64,000 nucleotides of DNA from Fulvitalea axinellae (GCF_036492835.1 NZ_AP025314.1:2046001-2110000); one strand, 5' to 3'; counted from the stretch's first letter, positions 35,531 to 44,411 are shown. Notes: generated by a model from the letters alone, not told the origin. A program made the numbers and translations.

Positions 35531-35713
35531 ATGATAGAGAGAATAATCAGGGCCGTAGCTGGCAGTTTTATATTGCTGAGCTTGACCATGGCCCACTTCC
35601 ACAGCCCTAATTGGTACTACTTTACCGCCTTTGTCGGGTTGAACCTGTTTCAGTCGTCGATTACCAAATTCTGTCCTCTGGAATGGGGATTGAAGAAAAT
35701 GATCAAAGTGTAA
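35531..35713 (+). CDS. DUF2892 family small membrane protein
   Basis: The 60-aa protein has two hydrophobic helices (IIRAVAGSFILLSLTMAHF and YYFTAFVGLNLFQSSIT) and the DUF2892 hallmark FCPLEWGLKKM near the C-terminus. In YgaP-type proteins the equivalent membrane part is fused to a rhodanese and is thought to pass thiocyanate or sulfur species. Here the two parts are separate neighbouring genes. A terminator follows, closing the efflux operon. Confidence 0.85.
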   Translation: MIERIIRAVAGSFILLSLTMAHFHSPNWYYFTAFVGLNLFQSSITKFCPLEWGLKKMIKV

Positions 35714-35741
35714 CGGTCAAAGACCTTTATTTGAGTTGCAA

Positions 35742-35771
35742 GAACCGCCCTTTTGGGGCGGTTTCTTTCTT
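35742..35771 (+). terminator. Terminator of the efflux-rhodanese operon
   Basis: AACCGCCC and GGGCGGTT pair across TTTTG and are followed by TCTTTCTTT. Confidence 0.7.
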
Positions 35772-35826
35772 TGGGACAATCTTGGTTCGGATTTGGTACT
35801 GAAAAACTGGACCAAAACTTAAAATT

Positions 35827-36678
35827 ATGTCGCAGGAAAAATCGTTTGTACCGGCCAATGGATACCTAATGCTCTTTGTAGAGCTTATCATATTGGTTGT
35901 GGGAGGGTTTGCGGTAAAGACGGGCAGTGTTTTGCTAGGTGTGATCAGCGCAATTGTCTTCATCTTTTTACTGGGAGGTTTTCTGGTGGTAAACCCTAAT
36001 GGCTCCGCAGTAATGACGCTGTTTGGAAAATACACAGGAACGGTGAAGAATAATGGATTCTATTGGGTAAACCCATTTTATTCCAGATTCAAAATTTCGC
36101 TCAAAGCCCGCAATTTCGATAGCGACCGGGTGAAGGTAAACGACAAAATCGGTAACCCGATTCTGATAAGCGTGATTCTCGTTTGGCAAGTGAAAGACAC
36201 TTACAGGGCAGCCTTTGACGTAGATGATTATAATGCTTTTGTAAATGTGCAGTGCGATGCCGCCGTCCGGAAATTGGCTGGGCTTTACCCTTACGATAAT
36301 CTTGAGGACCACGAAGCGCAGATAACCTTACGTTCGGGAGTGAATGAGGTGAACCACGCCTTGGAAGCGGAACTTTCCGAAAGGCTTAAAATTGCCGGAA
36401 TAAACGTGATTGAGGCCCGCATAGGCTACTTGGCTTACGCTTCAGAAATCGCCGGTGCGATGCTCCGTCGTCAGCAGGCGTCGGCGGTTGTGGCCGCCCG
36501 GACAAAGATTGTGGAAGGGGCTGTGGGAATGGTGGAGATGGCGCTGGAAAAATTGTCGGACGACAAAAATGTAAAGCTTAGCGAGGAGCAGAAAGCCCGG
36601 ATGGTGGGCAACCTGATGGTTGTTCTTTGTTCGGATAAAGAAGCCACTCCGGTAGTTTCGACAGGGAACGAACACTAG
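35827..36678 (+). CDS. SPFH domain (band 7 / stomatin-like) membrane protein
   Basis: The 283-aa protein has two N-terminal membrane segments (LMLFVELIILVVGGFAV and LGVISAIVFIFLLGGFLVV). A band-7/SPFH domain follows, starting VNPNGSAVMTLFGKYTGTVKNNGFYWVNPF, with the later ERLKIAGINVIEARIGYLAYA. The predicted coiled-coil tail is short. SPFH proteins form membrane microdomain scaffolds and often regulate proteases; no NfeD or protease partner is adjacent. It has its own terminator. Confidence 0.88.
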   Translation: MSQEKSFVPANGYLMLFVELIILVVGGFAVKTGSVLLGVISAIVFIFLLGGFLVVNPNGSAVMTLFGKYTGTVKNNGFYWVNPFYSRFKISLKARNFDSDRVKVNDKIGNPILISVILVWQVKDTYRAAFDVDDYNAFVNVQCDAAVRKLAGLYPYDNLEDHEAQITLRSGVNEVNHALEAELSERLKIAGINVIEARIGYLAYASEIAGAMLRRQQASAVVAARTKIVEGAVGMVEMALEKLSDDKNVKLSEEQKARMVGNLMVVLCSDKEATPVVSTGNEH

Positions 36679-36690
36679 CCTATAAAAATT

Positions 36691-36720
36691 AAAAGAAGCC
36701 GTGGGACCACGGCTTCTTTC
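36691..36720. terminator. Bidirectional terminator after the SPFH gene
   Basis: AGAAGCCGTG and CACGGCTTCT form a 10-bp stem around GGAC, with A- and T-rich flanks on both sides. Confidence 0.8.
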
Positions 36721-36792
36721 ATACCTAGAGGGTGGGACATTTTTGATGAAGTAGTGTTACCGGCCTTCGCGGTCCGCCTCACCAAAAAACGG

Positions 36793-36933
36793 CTAGTCTT
36801 GTAGAATGTCATGGACCTCGTCCAAAACATCGTCGCTGTCATCTGTAAAAAAGAGTCCAACAGGAACGTTTTCGTCGACCAGCCAGAGCTCTTCTTTTTC
36901 GAGCTCCAATAAAGAATCATCCGTACTAAACAT
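36793..36933 (-). CDS. Small acidic protein (46 aa), candidate gene
   Basis: A 46-codon minus-strand frame begins MFSTDDSLLELEKEELW and continues through FFTDDSDDVLDEVHDILQD. It is extremely acidic, with about 19 Asp/Glu, and amphipathic in its last helix. It lies alone between a bidirectional terminator and an AT-rich upstream region with a weak TATATTGC box, so it is in the right place for an independent small gene. The strong composition bias, unlike random intergenic DNA, supports coding. It could be an anti-activator, a DNA mimic or an antitoxin-like peptide; no function is assigned. Confidence 0.5.
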   Translation of the reverse strand: MFSTDDSLLELEKEELWLVDENVPVGLFFTDDSDDVLDEVHDILQD

Positions 36934-37375
36934 AGAAATCTATTTGATCTGAAAGCAATATAGATAAATCAGGTTCTAATAGAATCGCTTTTTTGGGGCT
37001 TTCATTACGCATTGGCTCTATTCGGTTTTTGGGAAAAAAGAGAATTTGGGCCGATTAAAGCTATTTCTTTTTAATTAATGTCTATTTTGCTGAAAATGAG
37101 TGTGTTTTGAATGTTTGTTTCCTTCGTTATACGAAATGTTTTTTTTGATTTATAAAAAAATGATGCTTTCTTCTTCACTCGTTTATTAAAAAAAATTGAG
37201 GGATTCGGTACAGAAACGCAATATTTTTTATGGGTTCCTACAGCCCAAAATGTCAAATTTGTCTTGATAACGCCGACTATTGTCCATTGGTTGATAAATC
37301 CGAAAACACACATCATTTTGCCCAAAGGCTTTTTTTGTAATCACTTTTATTTGTCGGGTCACTAAATTGATTTTT
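36934..37375. other. AT-rich intergenic region upstream of the sulfatase
   Basis: About 440 bases with A/T homopolymer runs and no supported gene. A sequence ATGTCAAATTTG at 37250-37261 is identical to 12 bases of the operator palindrome before the ArsR-type gene, but its second half is imperfect. Confidence 0.45.
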
Positions 37376-38788
37376 ATGTTTTCTAACACCTTTTGCAGAT
37401 CGAAAAAGATGCTGGCCGCAGGCTTGTTGTTCTTGCTGACGGTAAAGCAAGGCTCGTTGAGGGCGGAGTCAGATCCGTCAAGGCCCAATATTGTGTTTAT
37501 CCTTCTGGATGACATGGGGCGAAACGATTTGGGCTTTTTGGGAAGTGATTTTTACGAAACGCCCAATATCGATAAGTTGGCCTCCGAGGGAATGTTCTTC
37601 AGCAACGCTTACGCTAACGCTCCAAACTGCGCACCGTCGCGGGCCTCTATTGTTACAGGGCAATATACGCCCCGTCACGGAATCCTGACCGTGAACAGTT
37701 CGGAAAGGGGAGATGCTTCGAAGAGGAAAATCGTTCCTATCCCGAATAAAAAATCACTGAGAAAGGACGCTGTGACAATAGCCCAAGCCATGCGCAATGC
37801 GGGTTACGAAACAGGGCAGGTCGGGAAATGGCACGTAGGAAAGGACCCGCTTACCCAGGGTTTCGATTTCAACGCAGGCGGAAGCCATCGCGGTTCGCCA
37901 AGTACTTATTATAGCCCGTACAGGTTGTCGCATTTGGAGGACGGACCCAAAGGGGAATATCTGACCGACCGGCTGACGGACGAGGCTATAGGTTTCATCA
38001 AAAAGAAAAGGGACAAGCCGTTTTTCCTTTATTTGAGCCAATATGCGGTGCACACGCCGATTCATCCTCCAAAAAACCTGATCAGCAAATACAAGGCGAA
38101 GAAAAAAGGCGAAATCCACAAACATCCCGGTTATGCGGCGATGGTGGAAAACGCCGATATGAATATCGGTAGGGTTCTGAAAGTGCTGAAAGACCAAGGC
38201 ATGGAAGAAAATACGATGGTTATCTTCTTTTCCGACAACGGCGGGCACGGAGTCTATACCGATATGAGCCCGATGCGCGGTAGCAAAGGGATGCTCTACG
38301 AAGGCGGAGTAAAAGAGCCGCTGATCGTAAAGTGGCCGAAGCATATCAAGAAAGGAAGCCGATGCGATACGCCGGTTATGGGCGCCGATTTCTTCCCGAC
38401 TATGCTGGCCTCGGCGGGTGTGTCGCTGAAGAAATATGACATTGACGGCGTGGATCTGTCTCCGTTGTTGAAGCAAAAAGGGAAGATAGAGAAGCGTGCT
38501 TTGTATTGGCACTTCCCGGTTTATCTCCAAGGTTATAAAAAGGGAATGAATTTCCGGACTACTCCGGCGGCCTCGGTACGTTATGGAGATTACAAGCTGA
38601 TCGAGTTTTTTGAGGATGGAAAGCTGGAACTTTATAACCTGAGGCAAGACGAAGGAGAAAAGTACAACCTCGCTGAGGCAAAACCGAAAATGGTGAGGAA
38701 AATGAGCAAAATGATGCGTGACTGGCGCAAGAAAGTAAGGGCGAGAGTGCCTACAAAACCAAACCCGCTTTATAAGGGCGATATTTGA
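37376..38788 (+). CDS. Secreted sulfatase (type I, formylglycine)
   Basis: The 470-aa protein has a basic N-terminus and hydrophobic signal (AAGLLFLLTV, cleaved near LRAES). The sulfatase core follows: metal-binding IVFILLDDMGRND, the formylglycine motif NCAPSRAS with Cys85 for maturation by an anaerobic or aerobic FGE, and later KWHVGKDPLTQGFD and FFSDNGGHG. It hydrolyses sulfate esters, probably on sulfated polysaccharides, which are abundant in marine algae. No SusCD or glycoside hydrolase genes are adjacent, so the substrate is open. ATG at 37376 is preferred to a TTG 9 bases earlier. Confidence 0.92.
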   Translation: MFSNTFCRSKKMLAAGLLFLLTVKQGSLRAESDPSRPNIVFILLDDMGRNDLGFLGSDFYETPNIDKLASEGMFFSNAYANAPNCAPSRASIVTGQYTPRHGILTVNSSERGDASKRKIVPIPNKKSLRKDAVTIAQAMRNAGYETGQVGKWHVGKDPLTQGFDFNAGGSHRGSPSTYYSPYRLSHLEDGPKGEYLTDRLTDEAIGFIKKKRDKPFFLYLSQYAVHTPIHPPKNLISKYKAKKKGEIHKHPGYAAMVENADMNIGRVLKVLKDQGMEENTMVIFFSDNGGHGVYTDMSPMRGSKGMLYEGGVKEPLIVKWPKHIKKGSRCDTPVMGADFFPTMLASAGVSLKKYDIDGVDLSPLLKQKGKIEKRALYWHFPVYLQGYKKGMNFRTTPAASVRYGDYKLIEFFEDGKLELYNLRQDEGEKYNLAEAKPKMVRKMSKMMRDWRKKVRARVPTKPNPLYKGDI

Positions 38789-38805
38789 GGAAACGCCTGA
38801 AAATG

Positions 38806-38843
38806 AAAAAGGACAAGCTCGGTTTCGGGCTTGTCCTTTTTTT
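38806..38843. terminator. Bidirectional terminator between the sulfatase and mksB-like genes
   Basis: AAAAAGGACAAGC and GCTTGTCCTTTTTT form a long stem around TCGGTTTCGG. Confidence 0.85.
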
Positions 38844-38861
38844 GTTTTGGGCCGATGATTT

Positions 38862-41800
38862 TTAGCTCGCTTCGCCCACTAATTCCACAATGCGCACTTT
38901 TCCGCTTTGGCGGTGGAGTTTGTAGACGTGTTGGTAAATCAGCGGATCGTTTTCGTTTGGCGAACCGAAGATCAGGCGGATATTTTTGCTGTTAGTATAT
39001 TCGATCAGTTCCCGCAGGTATCGGTCCGAAAGTTTTCCGACCTCGTCAATCATACAGTGGATCAGGTAGCTGTCGTCGGCTTTGAAAGCGTTTACTTTGA
39101 ATACGTTCAGGAGCGTAATATAGATCATCGCCTTCACCAAAACGTCGGTGCCTTCCGAGCCTACGTTGCTGAGTTTTTCCACCCAGCCCGTATCGTTGTT
39201 GTTTTCCTCGATACGGAACCACAGGTTGAAGGTGTCCTCCACGGAAACCGTTTTTTTCCGCTCGTTGTCGATGGCGTTTTTCAGCTTGTTCAGAAGCTTT
39301 ACGGACGCCTGGTCGATTTCCTGACTTCTGTTCTGCTTGAAGAAATCGGCTTGGGCGCTGTAGTTATTCTCCTCGGCGAAACGTTTTACGCGTTTCAGAA
39401 TATTGACAATTCCGAGGTTATTTTCCCGGTAGTCAAGCTGGATGTTCTTCACAACTCCGACGAAGTTCGTGCTCTTGAAATCCTTGTTAAGCTGTTTTAT
39501 CGTGGAGGAAATCTCGGAAGTTTTGCTTGAGAAATCCTTGATGTCATGAGCGATATCGGCGATCAGCTCCGAATGCATTTTTTCCAGCTGTGTCCGGGCC
39601 TGCCGTATCGACTCATTCTCGATAAACGGCCGTAGCCTGCCACGCACGAACCGTCCGAAATCGGTGTCGGTTTCGAACTGTTTCGATGTCGGGAAATTCA
39701 GGAAATTGCCTTGGCTGAAGAATCCGGTGAACTTATGGATTTTCTTCTGCATTTCGGCCACCGTTACGCTCAGGTGGTTGTAGTGGCTGGTGATAAGCCG
39801 GATAAGGCCTTTGATATCCGTCTCCGAGCTGTTTTCGCCTTCTACGTTCTCTATCTGCTCACGAAGCCTTTCGTAAGCCCCGAGGCCGGATTGTTTGAAT
39901 TCCTCGTAATCTTGCGTAATCGCCACGCTGAATTCGTTGCGCTCATGGTGCAGAGCGAAGAGTTTTTCTTTGTTGGCGTCCAGTTTTTTGTTTGCTGAAC
40001 GGTTTTTCTCTTCGTTGGCCACGTTCGTGTCCATCAGTTTTTTGGACACTTCGTCAAGGCGTGAACGGAAGCTGTCTTCCTTATCGAAAAGCCTTTCCTT
40101 GTTGTAGAAATATTGTTCGACAAGCTTCTCCGAATCGTCACGGATCAATCGCAATTCTTCCGAAAGCTGGTTGACTCGGGCTTCTTTTTCCCTGATTTTT
40201 TCGGGATCGAAACCTTTGCCGTCAAGCAGGTTTTCGAATTCTTCCTGAATAGCCTCTTTTTCCGAAGCCAGCTTTTTTAAGGTTTCGGCTTTCGCGTTTT
40301 CCAGTTCGGCCAAGGCCGAAACCCGCGCATTTTTCGCTTCTTCTCGCTGTTTGGCTTTCCTTTCGTCGGCGTCTTCGTAGCCTTTTCTGAGTTTGGCCGT
40401 CAGTGCGGTCAAACGGTTTTTGGCCATTTGTTCCCGCTCTTGGTCCAAAGCCAATTGGTCCAGCAACTCCTTTTTCAGGCCTACTTTTTCCCGTTCCAAC
40501 TTCGCCGAAAGGCTATCCAATTCCAGTTCCAATTCCTTGGCTTGTTGTTCGGATTTTTCCCGTTCCAAACGGATTTTCTCGATCTCCCTTTTAGCCTCGG
40601 CTACTGGCGCTTGGTATTTTTCGCGAAGTTCGGCCAGCTCTTTTTCCCTTTCGGAAGCCAAAGCGTCAATCTTGCGTTTTGTCTTTTCAAGCGTGTCGGT
40701 AAGGGCGTTTACCTTTTCGGTCAGGTTTTCGAAATCCTCGTGGCTTTGCTCCACTTTTTCCAAATCCAGCGTAACGCCGAAAACGGTTTGTGATTCGTCG
40801 GAAACCTGTGGGTTTAGGTCTTTTTTGTAAAGGATTTCCGGACGGCATATTTTGCCCAAGTCAGACTTCCAGCCCGGTTTCGCCTCGTTGAGGAATTCGA
40901 GTAGGGAGCCTTTATAATTTTCTTGGCGCTTTTGAGCTTCGGCTAATTCCTTTTCCAGCTTCTCGGCTTTTTGGGCCAAAGCTTTTCTGGCGCTTTCGAA
41001 GCGTTGTTCCAAGTTATCCAGACTAAGGCCGTAAGCCGTTTCCTCAGACTTTATAACCTGCTCTTTCAGCTTAATGGCGTGCGCCGATTTTACCAGAAAC
41101 TGCTTCGCTTCCTGTATTTTCTTTTTGATCGAATCCTTTTCCGGACTTTGGGCTTTGTCCCGCTCAAAATCCTTCAGGTCGTAACGGCTTTTGGAAACGG
41201 CCTCTTTGGCCTCGTCCAGTTGCTCCCCCAAGTCCTGACGGTCTTCGGCTACGGATTCGTCCAGTCTTTGCTTTCTGTTTTCCGCTTCGGAATTCGCTTT
41301 GGCCACATCCTCCGAAAAGGCGTTCTTTATGACAGAGGCCCGGTCCTCAAATTCCCGCTCGGCCCGGCTTTTTTCGATGTCCAGACGCTCGTGCTTGTTC
41401 TTGTAAAGCTGTCTTACGTCGTCGATGTCGCCAGTGGCGTCTTGCAGGTCTTTTTTCAGTCGTTCGAGCTCTTGTTCCAGCATGGACTTGTTCTCGACCC
41501 TGCGCAAAGCCTCATCGATGTTCCGGCCTTTGTATTGCTCTTTCAGCCTCGTTATCTCGTCAAGGTCGCGTTTGAGGACCGCGATTTCGGCGTTCAGTTC
41601 GTCTTTTTTCTCCGTAAAACTCTTTTCGCTTTCCTTTAGGCGGGCTTCCTCCTTATCGATCTCGGCCTTGCGGTGTTCGATGTCTTTTTCCAAGAAATCA
41701 AGCCTAGCCGTAACGTTTTTCAGCGCGAGGCCCAAGCGTCCTGCGCTTTGGTTCATTTCCGTTGCCAATGTTTCGGAACGGTCGTTCATAGCCAGAATCT

Positions 41801-42533
41801 CCTTGGCCAAGTCCTCGTTTTGCTCATAGGCGTCCATATCGCGGTAATCGACACGGAATTTGGCCAGTTGGCGTTCCAGAGTGGAAAGGTCAAGCGGACG
41901 AATGTCCTGCTCGAATACGGCGTCGATAATCGACTTCTTGATATGTCTGGAATCGAGTTTCGATGTCCGGAAAATATTTGAAATCAACTGCGGAATATTG
42001 GCCGTCCGCCTTTTGTTGATCCCTTCTTTGGTCTGGAAAATACTGTATTTCTTCAGCGCTTTGTTGCCGGTACTTCCGTAAAGCACGTTGCGGAAATCGG
42101 CGTAGCGTTGCAGTTCGTCAGAGAAGTTGATGCCTTTTTCCTCAAGTCGTTTCCAGATTTTTTCTTGCGAATCGGCTTTGTAGTCCGTGAGGAAAAGGTT
42201 TTTGTCGTATGGCGAGTCGATAAAGCGAAAATGCAATTTTCCGCCTTTTTTATAAACGATGATCGTATACGGCCCCGTTTCCATATTCACTTCGTAAAGC
42301 ATATAGGAGCCGTCCTCGGCGAAGTAGTAGCCGGAAAACGATTTTTGGTCTTCGCGAATACCTAGCGCCCGCTTGTCGACGCTTGGATTGTAGAAAAACA
42401 GGATGGCCCGCAAGACCGTGGTTTTTCCGAATCCGTTTGATCCTACAAAGTGTATGTTGCCGTCAAGTTCCACCTCGCCGTAGGGAACCGAGGCGCTGTT
42501 GATCATGACGATTCTATTCAGGTGTCTTTTCAT
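38862..42533 (-). CDS. mksB: MksB-like condensin ATPase (JetC-like SMC/MukB superfamily)
   Basis: The 1223-aa protein has an N-terminal ATPase half with Walker A GSNGFGKTT at about residues 31-39. About 900 residues of coiled coil follow, very rich in Glu, Lys, Leu and Arg with a central hinge-like region near 560-640. The C-terminal half carries NVGSEGTDVLVKAMI (signature) and Walker B IHCMIDEVGKLSD. This is the MukB/MksB/JetC layout. MksB loops DNA for chromosome organisation or, with a JetD nuclease, removes plasmids. The ATG at 42533 overlaps the mksE-like gene by 20 bases. No JetD/MksG follows; the next gene is a convergent sulfatase. Confidence 0.88.
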   Translation of the reverse strand: MKRHLNRIVMINSASVPYGEVELDGNIHFVGSNGFGKTTVLRAILFFYNPSVDKRALGIREDQKSFSGYYFAEDGSYMLYEVNMETGPYTIIVYKKGGKLHFRFIDSPYDKNLFLTDYKADSQEKIWKRLEEKGINFSDELQRYADFRNVLYGSTGNKALKKYSIFQTKEGINKRRTANIPQLISNIFRTSKLDSRHIKKSIIDAVFEQDIRPLDLSTLERQLAKFRVDYRDMDAYEQNEDLAKEILAMNDRSETLATEMNQSAGRLGLALKNVTARLDFLEKDIEHRKAEIDKEEARLKESEKSFTEKKDELNAEIAVLKRDLDEITRLKEQYKGRNIDEALRRVENKSMLEQELERLKKDLQDATGDIDDVRQLYKNKHERLDIEKSRAEREFEDRASVIKNAFSEDVAKANSEAENRKQRLDESVAEDRQDLGEQLDEAKEAVSKSRYDLKDFERDKAQSPEKDSIKKKIQEAKQFLVKSAHAIKLKEQVIKSEETAYGLSLDNLEQRFESARKALAQKAEKLEKELAEAQKRQENYKGSLLEFLNEAKPGWKSDLGKICRPEILYKKDLNPQVSDESQTVFGVTLDLEKVEQSHEDFENLTEKVNALTDTLEKTKRKIDALASEREKELAELREKYQAPVAEAKREIEKIRLEREKSEQQAKELELELDSLSAKLEREKVGLKKELLDQLALDQEREQMAKNRLTALTAKLRKGYEDADERKAKQREEAKNARVSALAELENAKAETLKKLASEKEAIQEEFENLLDGKGFDPEKIREKEARVNQLSEELRLIRDDSEKLVEQYFYNKERLFDKEDSFRSRLDEVSKKLMDTNVANEEKNRSANKKLDANKEKLFALHHERNEFSVAITQDYEEFKQSGLGAYERLREQIENVEGENSSETDIKGLIRLITSHYNHLSVTVAEMQKKIHKFTGFFSQGNFLNFPTSKQFETDTDFGRFVRGRLRPFIENESIRQARTQLEKMHSELIADIAHDIKDFSSKTSEISSTIKQLNKDFKSTNFVGVVKNIQLDYRENNLGIVNILKRVKRFAEENNYSAQADFFKQNRSQEIDQASVKLLNKLKNAIDNERKKTVSVEDTFNLWFRIEENNNDTGWVEKLSNVGSEGTDVLVKAMIYITLLNVFKVNAFKADDSYLIHCMIDEVGKLSDRYLRELIEYTNSKNIRLIFGSPNENDPLIYQHVYKLHRQSGKVRIVELVGEAS

Positions 42534-43083
42534 CGTGGATCTCAATGTCGATATGTTGAACGAGCTCTTGGAGGTAACGGTAAGAGGAGAGGACTTTGTA
42601 ATCTTGCCGGTCTTCGTCCTCGCATTCGAAAAAGCCGCGGTCGGTCATGGTTTTCACCACTTTGCGCACCCTTTCGATAAAAGGAAGCTCCTCCTGCACC
42701 AAGGCTTTCAGCTGTTCGCTCAGGTTGGTGTCGGCCTTGCATTTTTGCTCAAGGTCAGAAACGCTGAAGCGGTACCCTTCGCCAAACGCTACGCTATAGT
42801 CTGAGAAGAAGGCCAGCAGATCGATATAATCGTAAAACTTCATGAGCTTCTGCTCAAGGTTGTAGCGGGTGTCCACCCGCGAGAAGTAGAAAAACGAGCT
42901 CTCGGCGTGGGGTTCCAGCCTGAAGTTTAGGGCGGAGAAATATTCGTGGAAGAATTCGAAATTTTCCTTCACGATGCCGTGCAGGCGCCTTTGGTCGTGC
43001 TTTCCGCTGTTTTCGCTCAGGAAGTTTCCCCGGCTGAGCAGTTCGAAAACCGGGGCTATATGTTTTTGCAATTGGTCTTTCAT
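42514..43083 (-). CDS. mksE: MksE-like condensin subunit (JetB-like kite protein)
   Basis: The 189-aa protein is encoded between the MksF-like and MksB-like genes. Its size and winged-helix composition fit the MksE/JetB (kite, MukE-like) subunit. It contains QKHIAPVFELLSRGNFLSEN at the start and a later AFFSDYSVAFGEGYRFSVSD. MksE dimers bind the kleisin MksF and bridge it to the ATPase heads. The assignment rests mainly on operon order and size because this family diverges quickly. Confidence 0.8.
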   Translation of the reverse strand: MKDQLQKHIAPVFELLSRGNFLSENSGKHDQRRLHGIVKENFEFFHEYFSALNFRLEPHAESSFFYFSRVDTRYNLEQKLMKFYDYIDLLAFFSDYSVAFGEGYRFSVSDLEQKCKADTNLSEQLKALVQEELPFIERVRKVVKTMTDRGFFECEDEDRQDYKVLSSYRYLQELVQHIDIEIHDEKTPE

Positions 43084-43096
43084 GCTTGGGGTCGGG

Positions 43097-44329
43097 TTAA
43101 TGCGCCTCGGCCATCGCTGGCTTTTTCGTTTTGCGTTTCTTTTTCAAAGGGAGAATCACGGCGTGGCGTACCTTTTCGTAAACCTCCACATGGCCGGTGA
43201 AATCCATCTCGTCTTCGTAGAGCAAAGCCACTTTGCAAAACGCGGCGACTCTTTGCTCAAGGTCAACTTCCTGTTCGAATTCGTAATTGACGATAAAGCT
43301 GAACAGGTCCGTTCCGCTTTCGAAAAACAGGTCGCGGATCTTGGCGTAGTTGATCCGGGATTCGGTCACCGGATCGGTATCCAGCATATCCCCGCCGATC
43401 GATTCCGATTTGCGGAGGCGTTTGCGCCAGCGGTGCTCCACTTTTTCGGATACTTTCCGGACCATGTCTTGGCCGTCGTCCGAAGCCATAAATTCCAGCG
43501 ACGGATTGGCGGGCATCAGTATTCGCGGCTCGAAAATCAGGGTGTTGTTGTCCTTGATCAATTCCTCCACATTGGTCCGCTTTTCCAATTCGAAAAGTTT
43601 CTTGTGCCTGCGGATTGTCTGGAGTTTTTTGAAATATTCCTGAAGGAATTCGAAACGGTTCAGGTAGCTGACGATTTCGTGGTGCAATTCCCGCAAGTTG
43701 GTTTTCGCGTCGCGCAGATATTCGTAGCGCAGGTCGGTCACCATTTTGCGGAGCATAGGATCGTTGGCCTCCTGCAGGAAAGTTTTGTTGTCCAACACGT
43801 CCTCGATCGAGGCGATGAGTTGGCGAAGCTTTCTGGCTTTTTCGTCGTGTTCCTCGATTTTGAGGCGTTTGACCTTGAGGTTTTCCTCGGTTTTATAATC
43901 GTGCTGTACGCGTTTGGAAAGCTCGATAACGTTGCGCTTGACCACCCGGCCGAGGCCGTTTAGCGAGTTTTTGAGCTTTTCGAGAATGCGTTCCTTTTCG
44001 GCCCAGTTGTCTTCGAGCATAAACATGCGGATGTTGCGGCGCATGGCGCCTATCCGCTCGTCGATCTCGTAGTTTTGGATTTCCTCGTTGATGCCCAAAA
44101 AGCGATCGAAGAAAGTCCGGAGCCTTTCGTCAAGGAAAACGGTTTCCCCGGTTTTGGCGAATACGCTTTTGGCCACCAGGCTGTTGACCAGCCGGATGTC
44201 GCCTTCGGCCAAGTGTACGAGAGTGTCGAAAGTCGCCTCGCGGTGCTTGAAGACGTAATCTATCAGTAGCCGCTCGCGTTTTCCGCCAAGCTCTCTGAGC
44301 AGGTTTTCTACGGATTGGAATGCCCGCAT
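43097..44329 (-). CDS. mksF: MksF-like kleisin (JetA-like)
   Basis: The product is 410 aa from the ATG at 44329 (MRAFQSVENLLREL). A longer frame opens at 44419, but its extra 30 codons contain a perfect -7 box (TAAATTTG, minus strand, 44404-44411), so I prefer the inner start. The protein is helical with Arg/Lys/Glu-rich coiled segments (RRNIRMFMLEDNWAEKERILEKL) and winged-helix-like ends, as in MksF/JetA kleisins. It begins an F-E-B operon with 13-base and overlapping junctions, the usual MksFEB/JetABC order. Confidence 0.82.
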   Translation of the reverse strand: MRAFQSVENLLRELGGKRERLLIDYVFKHREATFDTLVHLAEGDIRLVNSLVAKSVFAKTGETVFLDERLRTFFDRFLGINEEIQNYEIDERIGAMRRNIRMFMLEDNWAEKERILEKLKNSLNGLGRVVKRNVIELSKRVQHDYKTEENLKVKRLKIEEHDEKARKLRQLIASIEDVLDNKTFLQEANDPMLRKMVTDLRYEYLRDAKTNLRELHHEIVSYLNRFEFLQEYFKKLQTIRRHKKLFELEKRTNVEELIKDNNTLIFEPRILMPANPSLEFMASDDGQDMVRKVSEKVEHRWRKRLRKSESIGGDMLDTDPVTESRINYAKIRDLFFESGTDLFSFIVNYEFEQEVDLEQRVAAFCKVALLYEDEMDFTGHVEVYEKVRHAVILPLKKKRKTKKPAMAEAH

Positions 44330-44403
44330 GCGTTGGATTGTGGTCAGGTTTAGAATAGTATTCGGAAGCTGTTTAATGGTTGCTCTCCGAATTCGATAGC
44401 CTT

Positions 44404-44411
44404 CAAATTTA
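44404..44411 (-). promoter_or_regulatory. Candidate -7 box of the mksFEB operon (TAAATTTG)
   Basis: A perfect TAnnTTTG on the minus strand, about 75 bases before the preferred mksF start. A -33 TTTG at good spacing is not evident. Confidence 0.45.

Noticed and set aside
37754..38647. 297-codon frame antisense to the sulfatase gene
   Set aside because: Shadow of the formylglycine sulfatase reading frame; no recognisable motif.
38862..44329. Complete Wadjet plasmid-defence system
   Set aside because: The required JetD nuclease gene is absent on both sides, so only a JetABC/MksFEB-like condensin can be claimed.
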